Assembly (NCBI RefSeq): GCF_022869865.1
Contig: NZ_CP094984.1
Coordinates: 62,001 to 126,000, forward strand
Length of the DNA: 64,000 nt
Direction of reading: 5' to 3'
Source: Arthrobacter zhangbolii
Lineage (GTDB): Bacteria > Actinomycetota > Actinomycetes > Actinomycetales > Micrococcaceae
This document shows, piece after piece, positions 34,627-41,903 of the stretch. Every line of letters begins with the position of its first letter. Within the stretch, counting starts at the first letter, position 1. The notes beneath the pieces were generated by a model. It ran no database searches. It was not told the DNA's origin and worked only from the letters and a program-made list of their open reading frames with translations. The position numbers and the translations under genes were made by a program.

Positions 34627-35114
34627 GCACCGTGCATGCCATCCTTGCCCTGGGCAGCAATCTCGGCGAAAGCCGGGACACCCTGTCAGCGGCGGTGGCA
34701 GACCTCGCCGACCACCCGGACATGCGGCTGGCCGCTGTGTCCCCGGTGGTGCGGACCCGGCCCGTGGGCGGCCCGGAGCAGCCCGACTACCTGAACCTGG
34801 TGGTGGCGGTGGAAACCGGTTTGGAGCCCCATGCCCTGCTGGCACACTGCCAGGCCGTTGAGGCCCGGCACCACCGCAAACGTGAGGTCCGCTGGGGGCC
34901 GCGGACACTCGACGTCGACATCATCACCTACGGTGACCTGCATCTGGATGAACCCGATCTGACCATTCCGCACCCGCGTGCCGCCGGCAGGGCCTTTGTC
35001 CTGCAGCCCTGGGCGTGGATGGAACCGGATGCCCGGCTGGACTCGGTACCCGTGGCCGAGCTGGCCGCCCGCGCCGAGGATCTTCCCGGGCTCGAAATCT
35101 TCGAAGGAGACTGA
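34623..35114 (+). CDS. folK: 2-amino-4-hydroxy-6-hydroxymethyldihydropteridine pyrophosphokinase
   Basis: 163 residues from the ATG at 34623, which overlaps the folB stop. It transfers pyrophosphate from ATP to hydroxymethyl-dihydropterin. The N-terminus ILALGSNLGESRDTLS and the signature RWGPRTLDVDIITYGD near residue 89 contain the ATP, Mg and pterin ligands. The HPRAAGRAFVLQPW segment is the usual third motif. The DUF3180 gene follows after four bases. Confidence 0.97.
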   Translation: MSTVHAILALGSNLGESRDTLSAAVADLADHPDMRLAAVSPVVRTRPVGGPEQPDYLNLVVAVETGLEPHALLAHCQAVEARHHRKREVRWGPRTLDVDIITYGDLHLDEPDLTIPHPRAAGRAFVLQPWAWMEPDARLDSVPVAELAARAEDLPGLEIFEGD

Positions 35115-35118
35115 GTCC

Positions 35119-35613
35119 GTGAGTACCATCCGCTACCGCTGGCTGGCCGTGATCGCCGTGGCCGCCGGCGTCGTCGGCTGGGCCGTGAACTCCTTCCTGT
35201 CCGAAAACGGCTATCCGGCTCCCGTGCTGAGCCCCGCGGCCCTGCTGGCCATTGTTGTGGTGGTGGCAGTGACTCTGGTGCTCGGACTGCGGGTGCGCCG
35301 CTGGCGCAACGGAAGCCGGGACCGGACGCTGAACCCCATTGCCGCCGCACGGACGGTGGTCCTGGCCCAGGCCATTACCTACGCCGGGTCCCTGCTGCTG
35401 GGCTGGCATGCTGCCGTGTTTCTGGCGCTGCTGCCGCTGTTGTCCCTGCGGCCCGGTCATGCACCTACGTGGACTGCGCTGGCGGTAGGTATCGGGGGAA
35501 TGGTTATGATCGCTGCGGGACTGACCGTGGAGCGGTTCTGCAAGCTGCCGCCGGATGACAAGGACGGAACCGGGTCCGCGCCCGGGACCGAAGACGGGGA
35601 AGAATATGCCTAG
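35119..35613 (+). CDS. DUF3180 family membrane protein
   Basis: 164 residues from the GTG at 35119, preceded by GAAGGAGA. Four hydrophobic helices are visible at about residues 8-26, 34-56, 78-100 and 112-132; the C-terminal 25 residues are polar and acidic. DUF3180 proteins occur only in actinobacteria and almost always next to folK, as Rv3605c does in Mycobacterium tuberculosis; the function is unknown. The last codons overlap the next gene by eight bases, so it is part of the same operon. Confidence 0.92.
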   Translation: MSTIRYRWLAVIAVAAGVVGWAVNSFLSENGYPAPVLSPAALLAIVVVVAVTLVLGLRVRRWRNGSRDRTLNPIAAARTVVLAQAITYAGSLLLGWHAAVFLALLPLLSLRPGHAPTWTALAVGIGGMVMIAAGLTVERFCKLPPDDKDGTGSAPGTEDGEEYA

Positions 35614-36118
35614 CCAAGCGATTGACCCGCCCGCCGTGGACTGGCAGCACGTCTCGCCCAAGTACCTGCGGGTGCGGCTGCTGGGCTGGGCTGTTGAAAC
35701 CGTCATCACCATTGCGCTGACCGGTATTCCGCTGGTGCTGCTGCTGACCGGTGTATGGCCCGGCTATCCGGCCTGGCTGGCCTGGGGGCTGCCCGCGTTC
35801 TTCGCCGTCACCCTGCTGTGGCGGGGACTTCTGCTTCCCCGCCAGGTCCGCGCCATTGGATACGCCGAACGCAACGAGGACCTGCTGCTGCGCCGCGGCA
35901 TCTTTTTCCAGCGCACCCTGGTGGTCCCCTACGGGCGGATGCAGTACGTGGACGTGGCAGTGGGACCCCTGGAACGGGCCTTCGGCCTCTGCACCCTGAA
36001 GCTCCACACCGCAGCCCCGGGAACCAATGCAGCCATCGCAGGGCTGCCCGCCGAAGAAGGCGCCCGCCTGCGCGAACACCTGTCGGCGCGCGGCGAAGCG
36101 CAGCTGGCCGGACTGTGA
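35606..36118 (+). CDS. Bacterial PH-domain membrane protein, YdbS-like
   Basis: 170 residues from the ATG at 35606. Two membrane helices lie at about residues 30-48 and 52-72, followed by one bPH2 domain with RAIGYAERNEDLLLRRGIFF (~90) and VVPYGRMQYVDVAVGPLERA (~115), the typical signature. It corresponds to YdbS of Bacillus, which works with YdbT; the YdbT-like gene follows and overlaps it by four bases. In Bacillus the pair affects tolerance to bacteriocins, but whether that holds here is unknown. Confidence 0.9.
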   Translation: MPSQAIDPPAVDWQHVSPKYLRVRLLGWAVETVITIALTGIPLVLLLTGVWPGYPAWLAWGLPAFFAVTLLWRGLLLPRQVRAIGYAERNEDLLLRRGIFFQRTLVVPYGRMQYVDVAVGPLERAFGLCTLKLHTAAPGTNAAIAGLPAEEGARLREHLSARGEAQLAGL

Positions 36119-37788
36119 GCGGCACCGTCCCCGGGCCGGGCCGGGAGCCGGAACCTTCAACGGTGGATGACACCGTTGCCACGGCCAAACAGCAACCGGA
36201 GTGGCAGCGGGTGCACCCGGTCTCCCCGATGGTCAGGGGCTGGCTGGCACTGGCGGCACTGGCCTACTTCGTGGGACGTGACCAGCTTGAAGCGGTTTTC
36301 GCCGGTGACGGGACACGGCTGCCCGAAGGCCAGGCGCTGTTATGGTCACTGCTCGCAATCGGCGCGGTACTGCTGGTCATTGCCGTTTCCTTCTTCCTTT
36401 CCTGGTGGTTCACCCGGTACCAGCTCACCGGCGAACACATCCGCGTGCACTCGGGGGTCCTGTTCCGCCAGCAGCGGCAGGCACGGCTGGACCGGGTCCA
36501 GGCCATCGACATTGTCCAGCCTTTGCTGGCCCGCATTTTCGGGCTCGCAGAACTGCGTTTTGAAGTGGCCGACGCCGGGGAGTCCGCCGTGCGGCTGGCC
36601 TACCTGCGCCTGGCGGATGCCCAGCAGCTGCGCCAGCGGATCCTGGCCGGCGCGTCGGGTGCAGGCGATGCGCAGCCGGGCAGTACCGACCCCGCCAAGC
36701 CGGGCGCCTCCGACACCGTGCCTGGCGAACGGCAGATCCTGGCCCTGTCAGCCGGCCGTGTCATTGCCTCCGCGCTCCTCTCCGGCACCACGGTTTTCCT
36801 TGTCCTGGCCATTGCCGGGGTCATTGTGCTGACCGCCGTCACCGGAGAACCGGCGTCCTTCGCGGCCATGGTGCCGATTATTTTCGGGTTCGGCAGTGCG
36901 TACTGGCAGATGTTCAGCTCCTCCTTCAACTTCCGCGCCTCGGTTTCACGCGACGGCATCCGGATCCATTCCGGGCTGCTGGACACCCGGGCTCAGTCCG
37001 TGCCGCCGGGACGCATCCAGGCACTGGCCGTCCGGCAGTCCCCGCTGTGGCGGATCACCGGGTGGTACTCGGTATCCGTCAACGTGGCCGGCTACGGCGT
37101 GGCTGCGGGCGGGGACGGAGCGGCGCGCACCCGTGTGCTGCCCGTGGGTACTGCGCAGGAAGTGTTCCAGATGCTGGCCCTGATCCTGCCGGACCCGGGA
37201 ACCGGGGATCCGGTCACGGTCTTCACCGCGGGCATGACCGGTAGCGGCACCGATGCAGGGTTCACCGTCTCACCCCGCCGCGCACGCTGGCGCTCACCAT
37301 TCGCGTGGCGCCGGAACGGCTATCTGGTAACGGAGACGGCCCTGCTGTCCCGGCACGGTTTCTTCTGGCGGGCGCTGGACGTGGTTCCGCACAGCCGGAC
37401 CCAGTCCCTGGCGCTGGAGCAGGGTCCGGTGCAGCGGTTGCAGCGGCTCGCGGACCTGGTGCTGCACTCCACGCCGGGGCCGGTTTCTCCCAAAGTGGTG
37501 GAAATGGATGCCGACGTCGCCGGCCGGCTGCTGGATGACCAGGCACTTCGCGCCCGCTCCGCCCGCCGGCGGGACCTGCCCGAACAATGGCTCCGCCCCG
37601 CAGCCTCTCCTCCTGAGCCCGCACCCGTCCCGCAGCCCCAGCCCCAACCCGCCCCGCAGCCGGAACCCGCACCCGCACCGGAACCCGCACCCGCACCGGA
37701 ACCCGCACCCGCACCGGAGCCCGCCCCGCAGCCGGAACCCGGCCCCGCCCCCGTCCCACAGGAGAACCCGCCCCATGAACACCGCTGA
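36115..37788 (+). CDS. Bacterial PH-domain membrane protein, YdbT-like, with Pro-rich tail
   Basis: 557 residues from the GTG at 36115, overlapping the previous stop as GTGA; the frame is open further upstream but lies inside the YdbS-like gene. Three bPH2 units are seen: at ~105-185 (HIRVHSGVLFRQQRQARLDR), ~275-355 (GIRIHSGLLDTRAQSVPPGR) and ~400-480 (GYLVTETALLSRHGFFWRAL), with paired helices before the first two. The last ~55 residues are Pro/Ala/Glu/Gln repeats encoded by an 18-bp tandem repeat. The tail probably lies in the cytoplasm as a flexible linker. Operon partner of the YdbS-like gene. Confidence 0.9.
   Translation: MSGTVPGPGREPEPSTVDDTVATAKQQPEWQRVHPVSPMVRGWLALAALAYFVGRDQLEAVFAGDGTRLPEGQALLWSLLAIGAVLLVIAVSFFLSWWFTRYQLTGEHIRVHSGVLFRQQRQARLDRVQAIDIVQPLLARIFGLAELRFEVADAGESAVRLAYLRLADAQQLRQRILAGASGAGDAQPGSTDPAKPGASDTVPGERQILALSAGRVIASALLSGTTVFLVLAIAGVIVLTAVTGEPASFAAMVPIIFGFGSAYWQMFSSSFNFRASVSRDGIRIHSGLLDTRAQSVPPGRIQALAVRQSPLWRITGWYSVSVNVAGYGVAAGGDGAARTRVLPVGTAQEVFQMLALILPDPGTGDPVTVFTAGMTGSGTDAGFTVSPRRARWRSPFAWRRNGYLVTETALLSRHGFFWRALDVVPHSRTQSLALEQGPVQRLQRLADLVLHSTPGPVSPKVVEMDADVAGRLLDDQALRARSARRRDLPEQWLRPAASPPEPAPVPQPQPQPAPQPEPAPAPEPAPAPEPAPAPEPAPQPEPGPAPVPQENPPHEHR
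37662..37715 (+). repeat. 18-bp in-frame tandem repeat, three copies
   Basis: GGAACCCGCACCCGCACC occurs three times in tandem at 37662, 37680 and 37698 and encodes a six-residue EPAPAP unit of the Pro-rich tail. A degenerate unit follows. Copy number is likely to vary between strains because slippage keeps the frame. Confidence 0.9.
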
Positions 37789-38731
37789 TTCCGCCGAAGA
37801 ACGCCGCCGCCGCGGCCGCCTGGGGGTCGGCGTCATCGGCGCCGGCCGGGTCGGTGCTGTCCTGGGCGCTGCCCTGCGCGCAGCTGAACACGCGATCGTC
37901 GGTGTCTCCGCAGTCTCCGAGGCCAGCCGCGAGCGGGCGGAAAACCTCCTTCCCGGGGTCCCCGTCCTTGAGATCCCGGACATTGTTGAACGTTCCGAAC
38001 TGGTGTTGCTGGCCGTCCCGGACGATGCCCTGGGCCCGCTGGTCTCCGGGCTGGCGAAGACCGGTGCCTGGCAGGCCGGACAGCTTGTGGCACATACCTC
38101 CGGCCGGTTCGGGACCGAGATCCTCGCCCCGGCGCGTGCTGCCGGAGCCATTCCACTTGCCCTGCACCCGGCCATGACATTCACCGGCATGAGCCTGGAC
38201 CTGACCCGTCTGACGGACGCCTCGTTCGGGGTCACCGCCCCTGCCGCGGTTTTGCCCATCGCCCAGGCGCTGGTGGTGGAGATGGGTGCCGAACCCGTGG
38301 TCATCAATGAAGCGGACCGGGTGCTCTATCACGCAGCACTGGCCCATGCCTCCAACCACCTGGTCACGCTCGCCTCGCAATCCACCCAGCTGCTGGCCGG
38401 CATCGACGTCGAGCACCCGGACCGCCTGCTGGGACCGCTGATGCGCGCCTCCCTGGAAAACGCGCTGGCCTCCGGGGAAGGTGCCCTCACAGGGCCGGTG
38501 GCACGCGGCGACGTCGGGACCGTATCCGCCCACACGGACGCGCTGGCCGTCGCCGGCACCGAAGATCTCCGCTCCGCCTACCAGGCGCTCTCCGCCGCCA
38601 CCGCCGTCAGGGCCGTGGCCCGCGGACTGCTCACCGCCGAACAGGGTGAGGCCATCCTCAAGGCGCTGCAGCCGGACCGGGACACCACTTCCACCAATGA
38701 CACAGATACAGATACAGAAGGACAGCGTTGA
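37775..38731 (+). CDS. Rossmann-like and DUF2520 domain protein
   Basis: 318 residues from the ATG at 37775, within the end of the previous gene, with AGGAG 11 bases upstream. The N-terminal NAD(P)-binding domain has [19 protein letters not shown] near residue 16. The C-terminal DUF2520 domain has [10 protein letters not shown] and [18 protein letters not shown]. The family is related to pyrroline-5-carboxylate and ketopantoate reductases. In Mycobacterium the homologue (Rv3603c) also sits just before panC, which has raised the idea of a ketopantoate reductase role; this is not proven here. It overlaps panC by four bases. Confidence 0.9.
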   Translation: MNTADSAEERRRRGRLGVGVIGAGRVGAVLGAALRAAEHAIVGVSAVSEASRERAENLLPGVPVLEIPDIVERSELVLLAVPDDALGPLVSGLAKTGAWQAGQLVAHTSGRFGTEILAPARAAGAIPLALHPAMTFTGMSLDLTRLTDASFGVTAPAAVLPIAQALVVEMGAEPVVINEADRVLYHAALAHASNHLVTLASQSTQLLAGIDVEHPDRLLGPLMRASLENALASGEGALTGPVARGDVGTVSAHTDALAVAGTEDLRSAYQALSAATAVRAVARGLLTAEQGEAILKALQPDRDTTSTNDTDTDTEGQR

Positions 38732-39621
38732 ACACCCCCCGCCTCGTCACCACAGCCGCCGAACTGCGTTCGGCCACCGAAGAACTGCTGCAGAAGGCGG
38801 CGGCCGCCGATCCCGCCCGGCGGCCTTCCCTCGCCCTGGTCCCCACCATGGGTGCACTGCATGAGGGGCACGCCGCCCTGATGGCCGCCGCCCGGGCGGA
38901 GAACGACGTCGTCACCGCCTCGGTGTTCGTGAACCCGCTGCAGTTTGATGACCCCGCCGATCTGGAGCGCTACCCCCGCACCCTGGATGCTGATCTCGAA
39001 CTGCTCGGACGTGCCGGCGTGGACCTGGTCTTCGCCCCCGCCGAAGAAGAGGTGTACCCCGGCGGCGCTCCGCTGGTGCGTTTGAGCGCCGGCACCATGG
39101 GCACCCGGTGGGAAGGGGCCTCCCGGCCCGGGCACTTCGACGGGGTGCTGACGGTGGTCGGCAAGCTCTTCCACTATGCTGCCCCGCCCGTCCCGGCACG
39201 TTTCCGTGCCTACTTCGGGCAGAAGGACGCCCAGCAGGTGGCGCTGATCCGCCGGATGGTCGCGGACCTGAACTTCCCGGTGGAAATCACCGCGGTGCCG
39301 ATAGTGCGCGCGGCGGACGGCCTGGCCGAATCCAGCCGCAACCGCTTCCTCGACGCCGGCCAGCGGCAGGCCGCCCTCATCCTGTCAACGGCGCTGCGGC
39401 AGCTCAGGGAACGGGCAGCCGCGGGTCAGCCGCTGGACCTGGCAGCCGCCGTCGAACTGATCAGGTCACAGCCGGGCGTGGACCTGGACTACTTCGAGGT
39501 AGTGGATCCCCGGACCCTTGAACCGCTGGAGACCTCCGCACCGCTGGAGGGTGAAGCCCTCGCCCTGCTGGCTGCACGGGTTGGCCCGGTTCGGCTGATC
39601 GACAACGAGGTACTGCGCTAG
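38728..39621 (+). CDS. panC: Pantoate--beta-alanine ligase
   Basis: 297 residues from a TTG at 38728 that overlaps the previous stop (TTGA). It joins pantoate and beta-alanine with ATP to give pantothenate for coenzyme A. The HIGH-like motif is [15 protein letters not shown] near residue 33, and the second nucleotide motif is [16 protein letters not shown] near residue 157, followed by [14 protein letters not shown]. The use of TTG and the overlap suggest that it is translated by coupling. The panD and coaX genes that follow panC in Mycobacterium are absent; a hairpin and then lysS come next. Confidence 0.97.
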   Translation: MNTPRLVTTAAELRSATEELLQKAAAADPARRPSLALVPTMGALHEGHAALMAAARAENDVVTASVFVNPLQFDDPADLERYPRTLDADLELLGRAGVDLVFAPAEEEVYPGGAPLVRLSAGTMGTRWEGASRPGHFDGVLTVVGKLFHYAAPPVPARFRAYFGQKDAQQVALIRRMVADLNFPVEITAVPIVRAADGLAESSRNRFLDAGQRQAALILSTALRQLRERAAAGQPLDLAAAVELIRSQPGVDLDYFEVVDPRTLEPLETSAPLEGEALALLAARVGPVRLIDNEVLR

Positions 39622-39631
39622 CACTTCCCTT

Positions 39632-39668
39632 CCCCGGCCCGTGCCCGCCGCCGGGCACACGGCCGGGG
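39632..39668 (+). terminator. Hairpin between panC and lysS
   Basis: CCCCGGCC (39632-39639) pairs with GGCCGGGG (39661-39668), and GTGCCCG with CGGGCAC inside. No T-tract. It probably ends or weakens transcription before the lysS promoter. Confidence 0.65.
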
Positions 39669-39691
39669 ACCGGGAGCGCCGCTATGCTCTG

Positions 39692-39697
39692 TAAACT
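39692..39697 (+). promoter_or_regulatory. -10 box TAAACT before lysS, leaderless candidate
   Basis: TAAACT ends eight bases before the GTG of lysS and TATGCT at 39683 is an alternative. No ribosome site is present. Confidence 0.45.
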
Positions 39698-39705
39698 TAA
39701 TAACC

Positions 39706-41208
39706 GTGACCACATCTAACTCCGTTCCCGAAGCCGCAGACACCTCCGAACAGATGCGCATCCGCGCCGAGAAGAGGTCGCGGCTGCTCGACCGCGGAGA
39801 CGAGGCCTACCCGGTAGGCGTGGAGCGCACCGCCTCCCTGAAGGAAGTACGCGACAAGTTCGGCCACCTCGAGGCAGACCAGGCCAGCGGCGAAATTGTG
39901 GGCGTTACCGGACGCGTCGTTTTTATCCGCAACACCGGAAAGCTCTGCTTCGCCACCCTGCAGGAAGGCGATGGCACCCGGCTCCAGGCCATGCTCAGCC
40001 TCGGCGTCGTCGGCGAGGAATCCCTGGCGGACTGGAAGTCCCTCGTGGACCTGGGCGACATCGTCTTTATCCGCGGCGAAGTCATCTCTTCGCGCCGCGG
40101 CGAACTCTCCGTGATGGCACAGTCCTGGTCCATGGCCTCCAAGGCGCTGCGCCCGCTGCCGGTTCTGCACGCCGGACTGAATGAGGAAACCCGGGTGCGC
40201 CAGCGCTACGTGGACCTGATGGTGCGCGAGGAAGCCCGGGACATGGTCTACAAGCGTGCAGCAGTGATCCGCGGCGTCCGCGACACCCTGCACGGCCACG
40301 GCTACGTGGAGGTGGAAACACCCATGCTGCAGCTGGTCCACGGCGGTGCAGCCGCCCGGCCGTTCGAAACGCACCTGAATGCCTTCGACCAGAAAATGAC
40401 CCTGCGCATTGCCACCGAGCTCTACCTCAAGCGCGCCGTCGTCGGCGGAATCGAGCGGGTCTTCGAGATCGGCCGGATCTTCCGCAACGAGGGTGTGGAC
40501 TCCACCCATTCCCCCGAGTTCACCACGCTGGAATGCTACGAGGCCTACGCCGACCAGTACGTGATGGCGGAGCGGATGAAGGAAATCATCCTGCACTGCG
40601 CCGATCTGCTGGGCAGCCGGCAGATTGAAACAGCCGCCGGAACCATTGACCTGGACGGCGAGTGGCGGTGGCTGAGTGTCTACCCGGGCCTCTCCGAAGC
40701 CGTCGGCACCGAGATCACCCCGGATACCGACGCGGATACCCTGCGCACCATTGCCGAACGGCACAACGTGAAGGTGGACCCGAAGTGGGATGCGGAAAAG
40801 CTGGTGATTGAACTCTTCGGCGAAATTGTGGAGCCGACCCTGCTGCAGCCCACCTTTGTCTACGACTACCCGCCCTCCGCCCAGCCGCTCGCCCGGCCGA
40901 ACCGGAATGACCCGCGGCTTATCGAAGCATGGGACCTGATTATCGGCGGCATGGAGCGCGGAACCGCGTTCTCCGAGCTGATTGACCCGGTGATCCAGCG
41001 CGAACGGCTCACTGCCCAGTCCCGTCTCGCGGCCGACGGCGACGACGAGGCCATGGCCCTCGATGAAGACTTCCTGCGGGCGCTGGAATACGGCGCACCC
41101 CCCATGGGCGGCATCGGTCTCGGAATAGACCGCCTTGTGATGCTTTTCACGAATGCAGGAATCAGGGAAACAATTTTGTTTCCGCTCCTAAAGCCGGAAT
41201 TGGGTTAG
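39706..41208 (+). CDS. lysS: Lysine--tRNA ligase, class II
   Basis: 500 residues from a GTG. An N-terminal OB-fold anticodon-binding domain (residues ~55-160, with VTGRVVFIRNTGKLCF) is followed by the class II catalytic domain. Motif 2 is in FEIGRIFRNEGVDSTHSPEF near residue 258 and motif 3 in GGIGLGIDRLVMLF near residue 467. It charges tRNA-Lys; a tRNA-Lys gene lies at 60755 in the same window. In Mycobacterium lysS also precedes lsr2 and clpC. The last bases before the next gene are only two. Confidence 0.97.
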   Translation: MTTSNSVPEAADTSEQMRIRAEKRSRLLDRGDEAYPVGVERTASLKEVRDKFGHLEADQASGEIVGVTGRVVFIRNTGKLCFATLQEGDGTRLQAMLSLGVVGEESLADWKSLVDLGDIVFIRGEVISSRRGELSVMAQSWSMASKALRPLPVLHAGLNEETRVRQRYVDLMVREEARDMVYKRAAVIRGVRDTLHGHGYVEVETPMLQLVHGGAAARPFETHLNAFDQKMTLRIATELYLKRAVVGGIERVFEIGRIFRNEGVDSTHSPEFTTLECYEAYADQYVMAERMKEIILHCADLLGSRQIETAAGTIDLDGEWRWLSVYPGLSEAVGTEITPDTDADTLRTIAERHNVKVDPKWDAEKLVIELFGEIVEPTLLQPTFVYDYPPSAQPLARPNRNDPRLIEAWDLIIGGMERGTAFSELIDPVIQRERLTAQSRLAADGDDEAMALDEDFLRALEYGAPPMGGIGLGIDRLVMLFTNAGIRETILFPLLKPELG

Positions 41209-41210
41209 AC

Positions 41211-41393
41211 ATGGAATATGTAGAAGTACTCTTGCCATCCGTATGTGTTGCGGCTCTCTTTTATTTCGTGATGAAGGCCCTGCTTAACTCGGATCGGTCG
41301 GAGCGCCAGGCCCTTGCCGAGGCCGAACGGGAAGCGGAACAGAGTGTACTCGAGAAAGATCGGGAAAAACCGGGAGAAGAACAAAATAAATAG
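41211..41393 (+). CDS. Small single-pass membrane protein between lysS and lsr2
   Basis: 60 residues, starting two bases after the lysS stop. Residues 7-25 are one hydrophobic helix; the rest is a charged Glu/Arg/Lys-rich tail likely to be helical. Its ribosome site would be inside lysS and is poor, so coupling with lysS is likely. The codons are richer in A and T than in most neighbours. Function unknown. Confidence 0.65.
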   Translation: MEYVEVLLPSVCVAALFYFVMKALLNSDRSERQALAEAEREAEQSVLEKDREKPGEEQNK

Positions 41394-41420
41394 CCGGGTA
41401 CTTTGACGGGGCTTTACCAA

Positions 41421-41451
41421 TTGCGTCATACTCTAAGTGGTCTCATAAAAT
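41421..41451 (+). promoter_or_regulatory. lsr2 promoter candidate
   Basis: TTGCGT at 41421 as -35 and CATAAA at 41444 (17 bp) or TAAAAT at 41446 (19 bp) as -10. The region is clearly more AT-rich than its surroundings, which would also suit binding by Lsr2 itself. Confidence 0.5.
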
Positions 41452-41482
41452 CTTCCCGTTTATAGCTGCTTAGGAGCCTGTC

Positions 41483-41809
41483 ATGGCGCAAAAGGTAAAA
41501 ATTATTCTGGTTGACGACCTGGACGGCGGAAGTGCGGATGAGACCGTGCGGTTCGCCCTGGATGGGTCACAGTACGAGATTGATCTGTCAAAGGACAATG
41601 CGAAAAACCTGCGTGATGCCCTTAAGGCATACGTAGACGCCGGCCGGAAGGTTGGCGGCCGCACGGGCCGTCCGCGCAGCTCCGGCTCAAACCGCAGCAA
41701 CGAAGCAGCGCAGATCCGTGAATGGGCCCGCAAGAACGGCTACACAGTCTCCGAACGGGGCCGCGTCAACAGCGAGATCATCGACGCCTACCGGGCCGCG
41801 CAAGGCTAG
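41483..41809 (+). CDS. lsr2: Nucleoid-associated protein Lsr2
   Basis: 108 residues, with AGGAG before the ATG. The N-terminal dimerisation domain starts AQKVKIILVDDLDGG and contains the two-stranded region and helix KNLRDALKAYVDAGR. A variable linker rich in Gly, Arg and Ser follows, and the C-terminal DNA-binding domain has NEAAQIREWARKNGYTVSERGRVNSEII, in which the RGR minor-groove motif lies near residue 91 (listed as family positions). It silences AT-rich foreign DNA, like H-NS. The place between lysS and clpC is conserved. Confidence 0.97.
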   Translation: MAQKVKIILVDDLDGGSADETVRFALDGSQYEIDLSKDNAKNLRDALKAYVDAGRKVGGRTGRPRSSGSNRSNEAAQIREWARKNGYTVSERGRVNSEIIDAYRAAQG

Positions 41810-41903
41810 AACCGTCCGGGCTCTCACGCCGACGGCGAACAAGCCCCAAATGCACCCTTCAGGCACGTAGCATCGAATTACGCGTTAGCTAGGAGTGTGC
41901 CTC

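Noticed and set aside
35755-36114. Long N-terminal extension of the YdbT-like protein
   Set aside because: The open frame lies within the YdbS-like gene in another frame and encodes an Arg/Pro-rich shadow; the GTGA overlap at 36115 is the likely start.
41810-41903. CtsR, HspR or ClgR operator before clpC
   Set aside because: No matching direct or inverted repeat was found; only a general promoter-like AT-rich patch is present.
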